NCBI GenBank assembly: GCA_016178125.1
Contig: JACOTV010000041.1
Span: 1 to 16,950 of the forward strand
Direction of reading: 5' to 3'
DNA length: 16,950 nucleotides
Source of the DNA: Candidatus Microgenomates bacterium
Lineage (GTDB): Bacteria > Patescibacteriota > Microgenomatia > UBA1406 > GWC2-37-13
Position numbers and translations under genes: made by a program. A model generated the notes under the pieces. The model was not told where the DNA came from. It saw only the letters and a list, made by a program, of their open reading frames with translations, and searched no databases. Position 1 is the first letter of the stretch. Every line of letters begins with the position of its first letter. Shown piece after piece: positions 1-7,647 of the stretch.

Positions 1-1713
1 TATTTTTTTAGTATGCACGATAGCCAGCAGGTTTCGAGGCTGTATGTCCTCACTGAGGGGCTTAAACAAGGGAGCTTGTACCCGCGATGGGTAGACCTTT
101 TTGGGTTCAATTATGGGTATCCGCTCTTCAATTTTTACCCGCCGCTTATTTACTACTGGGGAGCGTTATTTCACGCGCTTGGCTTTTCATTTTTGTGGTC
201 AGTGAAGCTCGTATTTATGTCGGGGTATGTGATTGGTGGGATTGGCATGTATCTCTTGGTTAAGAAGCTATTGGCTCGGTCGATCGACTCTGCTCGATAT
301 GACCGGGTAATTAAAGCATCTGCGTATCTTGCGGCCGTTTTGTACACGTTCTTCACATATCATGCAGTCAATGCGTATGTGAGGGGTGCCATGGCCGAAT
401 TTTTCAGTATGTCAGTCCTCCCGTTTGTGTTTCTTGCACTAGAAAATCTTAGACAGCATCTTTCTGTGAGGAATGCGCTGCTATTCTCGATTACTTTTGC
501 ACTACTCATTCTCACACATCCGTTGGTGGCCTTTCCTGCGGTTCTTTTTATTGGTGCGTATATCCTCCATGGATTGGTGTTGCACAGACATAAGCGTTTA
601 TTCACGGGTTACCATGTCCTAGGCGGCGTACTTGGACTGATGCTGTCTGCATTTTTTTGGCTTCCTTCTATGATTGAGCGAAAATATACGCTCGTTGACA
701 GTATTCTTCTTAAAGAATTGGCTAGCTATCAAATCCATTTTGTGCAACCTATCCAGCTCTGGTTCTCGCCATGGGGATATGGTGGTTCAGGACCAGGACT
801 CCAAGATGGCATGTCGTTTCAACTGGGGAAAGCTCATATTGCTATAGCAGTAGTTTCGTTAATTGGGTGTTTGTGCGCGCTTTTTTTCTTCAGAAAAAAA
901 GCGCGCGAAGGAAACGCCCATATCTTTAGTGACTTCGGGTTTTTCTTTACCTTTATGCTCGGTGCGATATTTATGATGACCGAATATTCAGTTCCGCTTT
1001 GGAAAACTATTTCGTTTCTTCAGTACCTCCAGTTTCCGTGGCGATTCATGACGTTTGTCGGACTGTTCATTTCTGTCGTGGGAGCGTACGGAGTATATTT
1101 TGTATCAAAGGTATTTCCCGATCGATTGAGTCACAAGCTATCGATAGTGCTTGTAATTGTTCTATCGTTAATAACGATAGTCACTTATCAGAAGTACTTT
1201 AGACCGCAGAACTATTTAAAACAAACAGATGCGCAACTTACCTCATTTGATGAAATTGCATGGCGGGTATCACGCACTTCATTTGAGTTTGTTCCAAAAG
1301 GAGTTATCACTAAGAAGTCTGAATTGGGCACCACTATCCTGGCAATTGATGAGTCAAACATTAATCGATCACAGTTTAATATTTCAGATGGTACCGCTGA
1401 TGTCGTTTCAGTCAAAAACGAGTATGCGAATAAGGTTTTTAACGTAACGACAACTACTGGCATGGTATTTACGTTACACACCTACGACTTTCCCGGCTGG
1501 ACTGCATATATTGATGGGCAAAAGACGTCGATTACCGATAATAACAGCCTCAAACTCATAACGATCATTGTCCCCGCCGGGACTCACCAGCTTAGATTTT
1601 CGTTTGAAGATACGGGAGCCAGAAGGGTGGGCAATTGGGTATCGTTACTGTCTTTAGTTGGAGCGGGAACGTATTTGTTTATCGATTCACTGAAACATAA
1701 AACTACTGAGTGA
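1..1713 (+). CDS. GT-C-like polytopic membrane protein, PTPS-related/YfhO-like type (5' partial)
   Basis: The frame is open from base 1, so the ATG at 13 is probably internal and the true start lies upstream of the window. An HD pair just after the left edge (residues 2-3 from the ATG at 13) followed by ypRW and the GYPLFNFYPPL stretch at about residues 35-45 are typical of the large bacterial membrane proteins annotated as '6-pyruvoyl-tetrahydropterin synthase-related' or YfhO-like. These have a GT-C style layout: many helices and a C-terminal outside domain. The last 170 residues form a mostly soluble beta-rich domain ending in one more helix, as in YfhO relatives. The likely role is glycosyl transfer from a lipid carrier at the cell surface, but the substrate is unknown. 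It ends tail to tail with the next gene, overlapping by 11 bases. A striking palindrome lies inside the coding region at 875-906. Confidence 0.85.
   Translation, partial: YFFSMHDSQQVSRLYVLTEGLKQGSLYPRWVDLFGFNYGYPLFNFYPPLIYYWGALFHALGFSFLWSVKLVFMSGYVIGGIGMYLLVKKLLARSIDSARYDRVIKASAYLAAVLYTFFTYHAVNAYVRGAMAEFFSMSVLPFVFLALENLRQHLSVRNALLFSITFALLILTHPLVAFPAVLFIGAYILHGLVLHRHKRLFTGYHVLGGVLGLMLSAFFWLPSMIERKYTLVDSILLKELASYQIHFVQPIQLWFSPWGYGGSGPGLQDGMSFQLGKAHIAIAVVSLIGCLCALFFFRKKAREGNAHIFSDFGFFFTFMLGAIFMMTEYSVPLWKTISFLQYLQFPWRFMTFVGLFISVVGAYGVYFVSKVFPDRLSHKLSIVLVIVLSLITIVTYQKYFRPQNYLKQTDAQLTSFDEIAWRVSRTSFEFVPKGVITKKSELGTTILAIDESNINRSQFNISDGTADVVSVKNEYANKVFNVTTTTGMVFTLHTYDFPGWTAYIDGQKTSITDNNSLKLITIIVPAGTHQLRFSFEDTGARRVGNWVSLLSLVGAGTYLFIDSLKHKTTE
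875..906. repeat. 32-bp palindrome inside a coding region
   Basis: Left arm 875-889 reads GCGCGCTTTTTTTCT and right arm 892-906 is its exact reverse complement, with only TC between. The 15-bp perfect arms encode the sequence around LFFFRKKAR, at the inner end of a predicted membrane helix. No T-run follows on either strand outside the arms, so it is not a standard terminator. Confidence 0.9.
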
Positions 1714-3262
1714 AGTGATCGTTGCCAAACGCTGTCGTAGCACTTTCTACCATCTGGTATAGATAGTAATTTGAAGTTCCTCCGGGCTTTGGGTATTTCT
1801 TGATAAAGACCATAGGCCAGTCTGCGGTCGTGGTAAAGTCTTCTCGGTGAGAAAACACTACATATACAAAGTGATCCTTCAGTTCAGATTGGTTTGCCAT
1901 GAGGTCGGCCTTGTTAAGCGGCCAGTATCCTTTAACGGTAATATGATCTTCCATGGCAAGCGACGCATCAAGCATGTCCGATACTACTCCAAAATTGCCT
2001 TCTCCAATTAAAATGACGGGTTTTACTACACTTTGTTGTCGCGCATACTGAATCATGTCCTTGATTCCCCATCCCGCATTAAAACTTTCTATGTATTGCC
2101 CACGGTCAACTGGCGGAAACGGAATGCGGGCTGGTGCAAGCATAATGGTGAAGTCAAAATAAAGAACAGAAATAAGAAAAAGTGCGGTGAGGCCGTTTAT
2201 AAAGCGTTCATTTTTTCTTTCAGAAAATAAGTACGTTGCGCAAACCGTAAGAAGTGAGGCAAAGAAAATGAGATACCGTGGAAATATAACCTTTGCCATA
2301 AATGCAATTCCACCATACGAGATAAGAATCCATAGCGTGAAATAAAGAGCTAAGCGTTGATCCTTTCTATAAAGCCATATTAGGCCAATAATGCCAAAAA
2401 TAGCGAGCATGTATCCCATTTCAGAGAAAACATAGAAGGGGATGATCGGCAGATTGTTAAATACGAGCGAGAATGGCGCTTGCTTAAATTCGTGAAGCGT
2501 CATGACAAACGTCGCGTTCTTTTCGGCTACGTAATGCAGATATGGCGACAGCCGTTGCACGTTGTATATAACGAGTGCAATGAGGGCAGCAAAAAAATAG
2601 AGGACGTAGTAGTTGAGAAGACTTTTCTTATGGTCTTTATTCTTTGTGTGAAGAGTGAGAATGGGAGCCAGTGCGCCTAACCCAAGAAATAATTGCGATG
2701 ATGACTTGGTCAGTAGTGCCACGCCCGCAGTAATGCCGTACATAAGCGCTATGTCGAGCCTGAGGAATCTGACTAACAAAATAGACCCAAAGAGAACCCA
2801 TATAAACCCCGCATTTACCGCCGAGTCAGCGAGTGCCATGCGGTCGTAGAACATGAACATGGGGGTGAAAATGTAAAAAAGCCCTGCGAAAAATGAGGCT
2901 TTTTTACCAAACAAATAATAACTAAGAAGCATGATGCCCTTAAGTGCAACGAGTCCGGCAAGTACGGAAAACATACGACCACCAAGCAGTAAATTACTGT
3001 GAAATATCTTAAGAAACGGGATCATCCCCCACGTATGAAGCGGCTGCTTACCGTCGGTTAGCGATATAAATCTCCACGCGGCGTCTTTCCACGCAACCTT
3101 TGACCAGTGGATATATATTCCTTCATCTGTGAAAATAGGGAAATTGTCGAGGTTAATAAGACGTGTTGCCAAGTATGTAACAAGGAGGGCGAGTATGATG
3201 AGTATATCGCGTAATGCGAAGTGCTTTTTAACCCATTGCTTCAAGCTGAATATGTCAAACAT
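1703..3262 (-). CDS. GT39/PMT-type membrane glycosyltransferase (ArnT-like)
   Basis: A 519-residue polytopic protein. After the first helix comes FTDEGIY (D46, E47), the acidic pair that in PMT/ArnT-type GT-C enzymes lies in the first outside loop at the active site. KQPLHTW (about 72-78) matches the family's KPPLxxW-like motif, and DRMALADS matches the conserved R/D loop. These features point to transfer of a sugar from a polyprenyl-phosphate donor to a protein or glycan outside the membrane; donor and acceptor are unknown. The frame extends upstream to a TTG at 3310, but the ATG at 3262 was chosen because it precedes a normal basic N-terminus (MFDIFSLKQWVKKHF) and helix. The gene diverges from the SWEET-like operon and ends overlapping the upstream plus-strand gene. 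A terminator-like inverted repeat lies within it at 2873-2907. Confidence 0.85.
   Translation of the reverse strand: MFDIFSLKQWVKKHFALRDILIILALLVTYLATRLINLDNFPIFTDEGIYIHWSKVAWKDAAWRFISLTDGKQPLHTWGMIPFLKIFHSNLLLGGRMFSVLAGLVALKGIMLLSYYLFGKKASFFAGLFYIFTPMFMFYDRMALADSAVNAGFIWVLFGSILLVRFLRLDIALMYGITAGVALLTKSSSQLFLGLGALAPILTLHTKNKDHKKSLLNYYVLYFFAALIALVIYNVQRLSPYLHYVAEKNATFVMTLHEFKQAPFSLVFNNLPIIPFYVFSEMGYMLAIFGIIGLIWLYRKDQRLALYFTLWILISYGGIAFMAKVIFPRYLIFFASLLTVCATYLFSERKNERFINGLTALFLISVLYFDFTIMLAPARIPFPPVDRGQYIESFNAGWGIKDMIQYARQQSVVKPVILIGEGNFGVVSDMLDASLAMEDHITVKGYWPLNKADLMANQSELKDHFVYVVFSHREDFTTTADWPMVFIKKYPKPGGTSNYYLYQMVESATTAFGNDHFTQ
2873..2907. repeat. 11-bp inverted repeat inside a glycosyltransferase gene
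   Basis: GTAAAAAAGCC (2873-2883) and GGCTTTTTTAC (2897-2907) are exact reverse complements separated by 13 bases. The GC core is only 3 bp. It superficially resembles a bidirectional terminator but lies in the middle of an intact reading frame, so a chance product of Lys and Phe codons is likely. Confidence 0.6.
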
Positions 3263-3298
3263 AGGATATTGTTTACTCAGAATTATTGCAGGTTGCGA

Positions 3299-3307
3299 TG
3301 ATATAAT
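3299..3307 (+). promoter_or_regulatory. Extended -10 promoter of the SWEET-like operon
   Basis: TGATATAAT is a perfect -10 hexamer (3302-3307) with the TGn extension. No good -35 is seen. Transcription would start at about 3314, giving a leader of only about 5 bases before the ATG at 3319. Confidence 0.65.
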
Positions 3308-3318
3308 CAAGAATCTTT

Positions 3319-3909
3319 ATGCAGTGGCACCAAATCGTTGGCATACTCGCCGGTATTATATCCCTCGTCTCGGGTATCCCCTATGTTAGGGATATTCTCA
3401 AGGGGACAACAAAACCAAACGCCGTTTCTTGGGGAGGCTGGTTCCTCCTCACCCTCATCGCGACGTTTGCACAGTTCTCTTCGGGTGCATCGTGGTCAGT
3501 GATTCTCATAATCACAGAGACTATTAAAGTGGGGATAATCTTTCTGCTCGCGCTAAAGTATGGCGTACAAGAATATACCAAACTTGATTGGGTATGTTTG
3601 GCGCTTGGACTCCTGGCAGTTGTATTGTGGAAACTCACTAACCAGCCTGTTCTTGCAATCGTACTCGCCGTGATTGCGGATTTAATAATGGCATACCCAA
3701 CGTTCGTAAAATCATTTTATGAACCATATACTGAAACAGCTTCTGCGTTCGTAATCGCAGCTGTCGCAGCACTACTGAGTGTCGTATCTACACAAATCTA
3801 TGATTCAGCGAACCTCATATATCCGGTATATTTGATTCTTGCAAACACCGTATTAGGAACCCTTATTATATTGGGGCAGAAAAAACCAATTCATAATAAA
3901 AAGAAATGA
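3319..3909 (+). CDS. Seven-helix PQ-loop/SWEET-like membrane protein, copy 1
   Basis: A 196-residue protein, almost entirely membrane. I count seven helices (about residues 4-22, 36-55, 59-79, 91-107, 110-130, 141-162, 166-187), i.e. a 3+1+3 plan. The first triplet carries GIPYVRDILKGTTKPNAVSW after helix 1; the second carries a related YPTFVKSFYEPYTETASAF after helix 5. The conserved proline at the helix end followed by a polar loop resembles the PQ-loop repeat of SWEET, SemiSWEET and related carriers, although the usual PQ is PY or PT here. A transporter for a small sugar, acid or amino acid is the natural guess, but this is inference. It is first in a coupled operon: its stop overlaps the dehydrogenase start (ATGA). 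A close paralogue follows at 4838. Starting at 3319 gives helix 1 right at the N-terminus and fits the -10 box just upstream. Confidence 0.8.
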   Translation: MQWHQIVGILAGIISLVSGIPYVRDILKGTTKPNAVSWGGWFLLTLIATFAQFSSGASWSVILIITETIKVGIIFLLALKYGVQEYTKLDWVCLALGLLAVVLWKLTNQPVLAIVLAVIADLIMAYPTFVKSFYEPYTETASAFVIAAVAALLSVVSTQIYDSANLIYPVYLILANTVLGTLIILGQKKPIHNKKK

Positions 3910-4838
3910 ATATCGTAGCTGTAGATCCTGTAAGAATTTTCCCCGAGCATGCGACCATCCTTCGATCACTCGGAGACGTAACGATCTATGACACTGAGCA
4001 TAAAGATAGTACTGAAGCCTTTGAACGATTAAGAGACGCGGAGATCATTATTCTCTATGGCGCACATATCGAGGGCGAAGTCATTGAGAAGCTAGATAAA
4101 GCGAAGCTCATTATTGTATGTGCCGCGGGATATGATTGGGTTAATATAGGTGCTGCTCAGAAGAAAGGCATATTAGTTACCCATTGCCCAGGTAGTAATG
4201 GTGAAGCGGTCGCCGAATTTACGATTGGGCTTATCATAGAGGCGGCTCGGAATTTTTATGATGCTGCTAAAATGGCTTCTCAGGGCATATTCTCAAAAGA
4301 TTATCACGGAGTTGAACTCAAGGGAAAAACGATAGGCATCATCGGTTATGGAACTATTGGAAAGCGTGTTGCCGAGATAGCTCAAAGAGCCTTTGGGATG
4401 AATGTACTGACTACTAATTCGAAAAGCTCACGGGCAGATTTAGTTCTCCTACTCACCAACAGCGATTTCATATCGATCAACGCTCCAAGTAATGCGCATA
4501 CGAGAAACATGATAGGGCAAAAAGAATTGGCGCTTACCAAAAAAGGGGTAGTCTTGGTGAACACTGGGCGCGGAGCCGTTATCGACGAAGATGCTTTATA
4601 TGATGCTTTAAGAAGTGGACACATCCACGGTGCAGGGTTAGATGTCATGCAAACGGAGCCATTTATAAAAGATCATAAATTATTTAGTCTCCCCAATGTA
4701 ATTATCACTCCACACATTGCGTACAATACCGAGGAAACGGACTTTCGGCTTTCTGCTCAAATTGCCGAAATAGCAAAATCTTATATCGACGGTAACACAA
4801 AGTATGTTATTCCCGAGATGAAAACCATGAAAACGTGA
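3906..4838 (+). CDS. D-isomer-specific 2-hydroxyacid dehydrogenase family protein
   Basis: A 310-residue soluble enzyme with the complete fold of this family: split catalytic domain (about 1-100 and 280-310) around an NAD(P)-binding Rossmann domain. The dinucleotide motif GYGTIG is at 147-152. The catalytic triad is visible as R222 (in NTGRGAVID), E251 (in TEP) and H270 (in TPHIAYNTEE). Family members reversibly reduce 2-keto acids to D-2-hydroxyacids or act on phosphoglycerate, glyoxylate and similar compounds; substrate cannot be read from sequence. The second beta strand of the Rossmann fold ends in TTNSKSS without an obvious Asp, so NADPH use is possible. It is sandwiched between two paralogous SWEET-like genes with ATGA and TGATG overlaps, which suggests the carriers handle its substrate or product. 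It is about 10-20 residues shorter than typical SerA-like or LdhA proteins and has no C-terminal ACT domain. Confidence 0.9.
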   Translation: MNIVAVDPVRIFPEHATILRSLGDVTIYDTEHKDSTEAFERLRDAEIIILYGAHIEGEVIEKLDKAKLIIVCAAGYDWVNIGAAQKKGILVTHCPGSNGEAVAEFTIGLIIEAARNFYDAAKMASQGIFSKDYHGVELKGKTIGIIGYGTIGKRVAEIAQRAFGMNVLTTNSKSSRADLVLLLTNSDFISINAPSNAHTRNMIGQKELALTKKGVVLVNTGRGAVIDEDALYDALRSGHIHGAGLDVMQTEPFIKDHKLFSLPNVIITPHIAYNTEETDFRLSAQIAEIAKSYIDGNTKYVIPEMKTMKT

Positions 4839-5416
4839 TGACTATGAGAGAAATAATCGGTGTAATTGCAGTGGTCATCAGCTTGATAAGTCTTCTTCCA
4901 TACATCTCCGATATTGTTCGTAACAAAACAAAACCTCATTTATATACATGGCTTGTATGGACGCCCCTTACGTTTCTTGCTTTTTTTGCACAGTGGAGCG
5001 ATAACGCAGGCCCGGGATCGTGGACCACGGGAGTTACTGCAGTTATCTGTCTTGTTATCTTGGTCCTCGCTTTCAGTCGCGGGACAAAAGATATTACGAA
5101 AAGTGATACCTATTGTTTAGTAGGTGCATTTATTGCACTCGGATTGTGGTTCTTTATAAAGAATCCAACTGCGTCAATTATTCTGGTAACGCTTATCGAT
5201 ATTCTTGGATTTGTACCAACATTGAGAAAAACGTACCATAAACCACATGAAGAAACCTTAGTCACATACGAGCTGAATTTCGCAAAGCACGCACTTAGTA
5301 TTGGAGCACTCAGCAGGCTATCCATTCTCACCGCGCTGTATCCGGCAGCAGTAGCCGTTGCAAATGGAGTGATGGTCGCAGTGATGATAGTACGCAGACG
5401 ACAAACGAAAAGATAG
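4838..5416 (+). CDS. Seven-helix PQ-loop/SWEET-like membrane protein, copy 2
   Basis: A 192-residue paralogue of the protein at 3319. Shared landmarks in the same order: ISLxSxxPYxxDI then TKPxxxxW in the first half, FAQ at the end of helix 2, TKxD before helix 4, LW at its end, then PTxxKxYxxPxxET in the second half and YPxxxxxAN near the end. The helix plan is again 3+1+3. The C-terminus is basic (RRRQTKR), suggesting an inside location. The ATG at 4838 overlaps the dehydrogenase stop (TGATG); a GTG at 4835 and an ATG at 4844 are alternatives. Two different copies in one operon could mean a heteromeric carrier, or two carriers for substrate and product. No recognised family name can be given with confidence. 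Confidence 0.8.
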   Translation: MTMREIIGVIAVVISLISLLPYISDIVRNKTKPHLYTWLVWTPLTFLAFFAQWSDNAGPGSWTTGVTAVICLVILVLAFSRGTKDITKSDTYCLVGAFIALGLWFFIKNPTASIILVTLIDILGFVPTLRKTYHKPHEETLVTYELNFAKHALSIGALSRLSILTALYPAAVAVANGVMVAVMIVRRRQTKR

Positions 5417-5418
5417 GC

Positions 5419-6899
5419 TCAGTTCTTAAAGATTGTATACTCCCGATTCTCAAATACCTTCTTTTTATTCTTCACATCGGTTACATAATGTAGGTCGCCG
5501 TTTTCTATTAAATAGAGTCCTTTGGATGTTTGCATCTTCTGTACGAATGTGCTTGTGTTGTACTCGTAATTTACCTGCTTGTCAGAATAATACACAGCAC
5601 ACGCTGTGCCCCCATAAATCCAAGTATGTGCTACGGTTTCGTTAGCAGGAAGTGCCATGCGACCTTGGCGTTCACCAAATGGCACCAAGTATTCGAGCTG
5701 TTTGTTGGTGAAGGCTCGCGTTTTAAGGATCGCTTCGTCACGAGCAGATATGACTCTGTCGGGTCGAGTAAAGCGCACATTATGAGAGATCACCGTGAAT
5801 GCATCTATTGTGATGAGGATCGTAACGATTGCAAACACAACATTCAAAACAGACGCTCCAAATTGCCCGCGCATTGCGGACGAAGAAAATTTTCTCAGGA
5901 ATACGGTAATGTAAAAGGCGATGAGTATAGCCAAAAACGGTTGGACAGGCATTGCGTACCAACTCAGCTTTGTCATAACCCGAGTCAGAGAGATAAGCGG
6001 CAGTATAACTAAGAGAATAAGAGTAAACAGGATTCTGTTATGTGACCATGCGACCTTGAGTTGTTTTAGAGACCTGATATGACTCAACCGTCTAAAAAGC
6101 TGGATCGGGGCGATACATATAAATACGATCCATGGGAAGAATTCGCTGATTAGTAACTTGATATAAAAATACCAGTGCTCGTGATGGTTTTCGATAGCAT
6201 ACATAGAACGTTTGATAATATCGTCGTATATATACACGCCAAGAAATTCCTTCGGATAACGTACGAGTGCAAATAGATGCCATGGCGCAATAGTCGCAAT
6301 AAACCCAATGCATAACTTTATGAAATGATTAAAGGATTCCTTTCGTTGCTCAATAAGAGAGGCCAAAAATAGTACCGCTATAAATTGCAATGATCCAAGA
6401 CCTTTGACCATGACCCCGAGCCCAAAAAAGAGGCCGGATAGATAGGCGAGCGATGGCTTTTTGGGGGACTCGATCCAACTCCATACGGCAAGAAAAATAA
6501 ACAGCGTTAAAAATGCGAAACGATCGATTGCGATGAAAGGATAAGGAGTGATGCTAGGATTGCCGCTTTTTTGGAAAAGTGTTTTTGGGTAAAAATATAG
6601 ATTGCGGCCACTAACGCGAGTGCGGCGACAACCGAGAAAAATCTAAAAGCAAATTCACTTTCGTGAAATGCGGTCGCGATACTCAAGATCCACATGTAAA
6701 GTGGTGGTTTATCAAAGACGAGTGGTCCGTTGAAGGTGTTTACGAGGTAATTGCCGCCTGCCTTCATTGAATGGGTGTATGCTGCATAGATACATTCATC
6801 CCAGTCGTTTAGCATGTCACGTCCTAAGCGTGAGAAAAGGTATATGCCCGAGACGCCAAGAATAAAAATCAGGGGGAGATATTTTCTTATGAATTTCAT
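5419..6899 (-). pseudogene. GT39/ArnT-like glycosyltransferase split by one frameshift
   Basis: Two adjacent reading frames make one protein. The N-terminal part starts at the ATG at 6899 and carries DWDE (32-35) and FDKPPLYMW (about 62-70), the active-site acidic residues and KPPL motif of ArnT/PMT-type enzymes. It runs into a stop at 6507 shortly after the stretch ASLLILS. The other frame, without needing any start codon, continues from about 6537 as FIAIDRFAFLTLFIFLAVW through GLGVMVKG and on to 5419, exactly what the family has next. Removing the shift (one missing base near 6530-6550) gives a protein of about 490-500 residues, the normal family length. Both halves keep good coding quality, so the break is either very recent or an assembly or sequencing error. 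It is the last gene of a minus-strand operon, starting one base after the GT2 stop. Its 3' end is 2 bases from the convergent SWEET-like gene. Confidence 0.85.
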
Positions 6900-6900
6900 A

Positions 6901-7647
6901 TTACTTATAGCTTCCTCGAATATCGTAATACTTAATTCGCGCAATATCACGCAATGTTTCAAAGGTGTCCTTTATAAACGATACATTCTTCGTTTCAACG
7001 TGTCGCCAGGTGACGGGGATTTCACAAATTTTATAATTTAACTTTTGCGCCAGAAACAAAAACTCAAGATCGAATCCTGCAGACACCGAAGAACCACTGA
7101 TGTGATGGGGTCTATGAAATACCCGCAGGCGAGATATGATCTCTTCGGCCACACGTCGATTGAATAACTTAAATCCGCATTGTGTGTCTCGGATGCCATG
7201 TAATCCAAGAATAATATTACGAACTACTATAAAACCGACAGCCATTATTTTACGAGGGAGTGGTGCGCCAGCGCGCGTTCCTTTTCTCGAGCCAATTACA
7301 ATGTCGTTGCCTCGCTCGGCTTCTTCGATGAGTTTTTCGATTTCTTCAACGGGCGTAGCCAAATCCATATCCATGAAAATCACGAAGTCCTCTTTAGAAT
7401 GTTGGATACCGCTTATTACGGCATACGCTTTTCCACCGTGAGTGTTTTCGATAAGTCGAAACAACTTAAAGTGTGGAAGATAACGTTCCGTTATGAGTTC
7501 GCGTGTTGAGTCTGTTGAGCCATCGTCTGAAATAAGCACTTCCTTGATGTACTTATGTTGAGCCGCGTAGTTCCCGATTTTATCAAGAACTCCTTTTTGG
7601 ATATTTGTCTCTTCGTTATAGCACGGTATGATAAGCGAAATGTTCAT
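6901..7647 (-). CDS. GT2 polyprenyl-phosphate glycosyltransferase (ALG5/DPM1-like)
   Basis: A 248-residue GT-A fold enzyme. IIPCYNEE near the N-terminus, DDGSTD (41-46) and DMDLATP (93-99) form the nucleotide-sugar and metal site. DTQCGFKLF (154-162) is the hallmark of the dolichyl-phosphate glucosyltransferase (ALG5) branch rather than of chain-building GT2 enzymes. No membrane helices extend the C-terminus. It should transfer glucose or mannose from UDP/GDP-sugar to a polyprenyl phosphate on the inner face of the membrane, making the donor used by GT-C enzymes. Its position fits: the start overlaps the stop of the upstream GT39 gene by 4 bases, and the next GT39 gene starts 1 base after its stop, so supplier and users are made from one message. 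Confidence 0.92.
   Translation of the reverse strand: MNISLIIPCYNEETNIQKGVLDKIGNYAAQHKYIKEVLISDDGSTDSTRELITERYLPHFKLFRLIENTHGGKAYAVISGIQHSKEDFVIFMDMDLATPVEEIEKLIEEAERGNDIVIGSRKGTRAGAPLPRKIMAVGFIVVRNIILGLHGIRDTQCGFKLFNRRVAEEIISRLRVFHRPHHISGSSVSAGFDLEFLFLAQKLNYKICEIPVTWRHVETKNVSFIKDTFETLRDIARIKYYDIRGSYK

Noticed and set aside
2873..2907. Terminator-like inverted repeat with A and T runs
   Set aside because: It lies in the middle of an intact gene, has only three GC pairs in the stem, and is easily produced by adjacent Lys and Phe codons.
5530..6012. A 160-codon plus-strand open frame opposite the GT39 gene
   Set aside because: It is a shadow of the minus-strand coding region: Cys/Arg-rich composition with no recognisable domain.
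6567..6572. Programmed frameshifting at the six-A run of the GT39 gene
   Set aside because: The codons do not form a standard slippery heptamer, and the shifted frame just after the run does not look like the family until about 30 bases later.
6507..6962. The two parts of the frameshifted GT39 gene as separate genes
   Set aside because: The downstream part begins in the middle of a conserved family region, and the missing link is present in the other frame.
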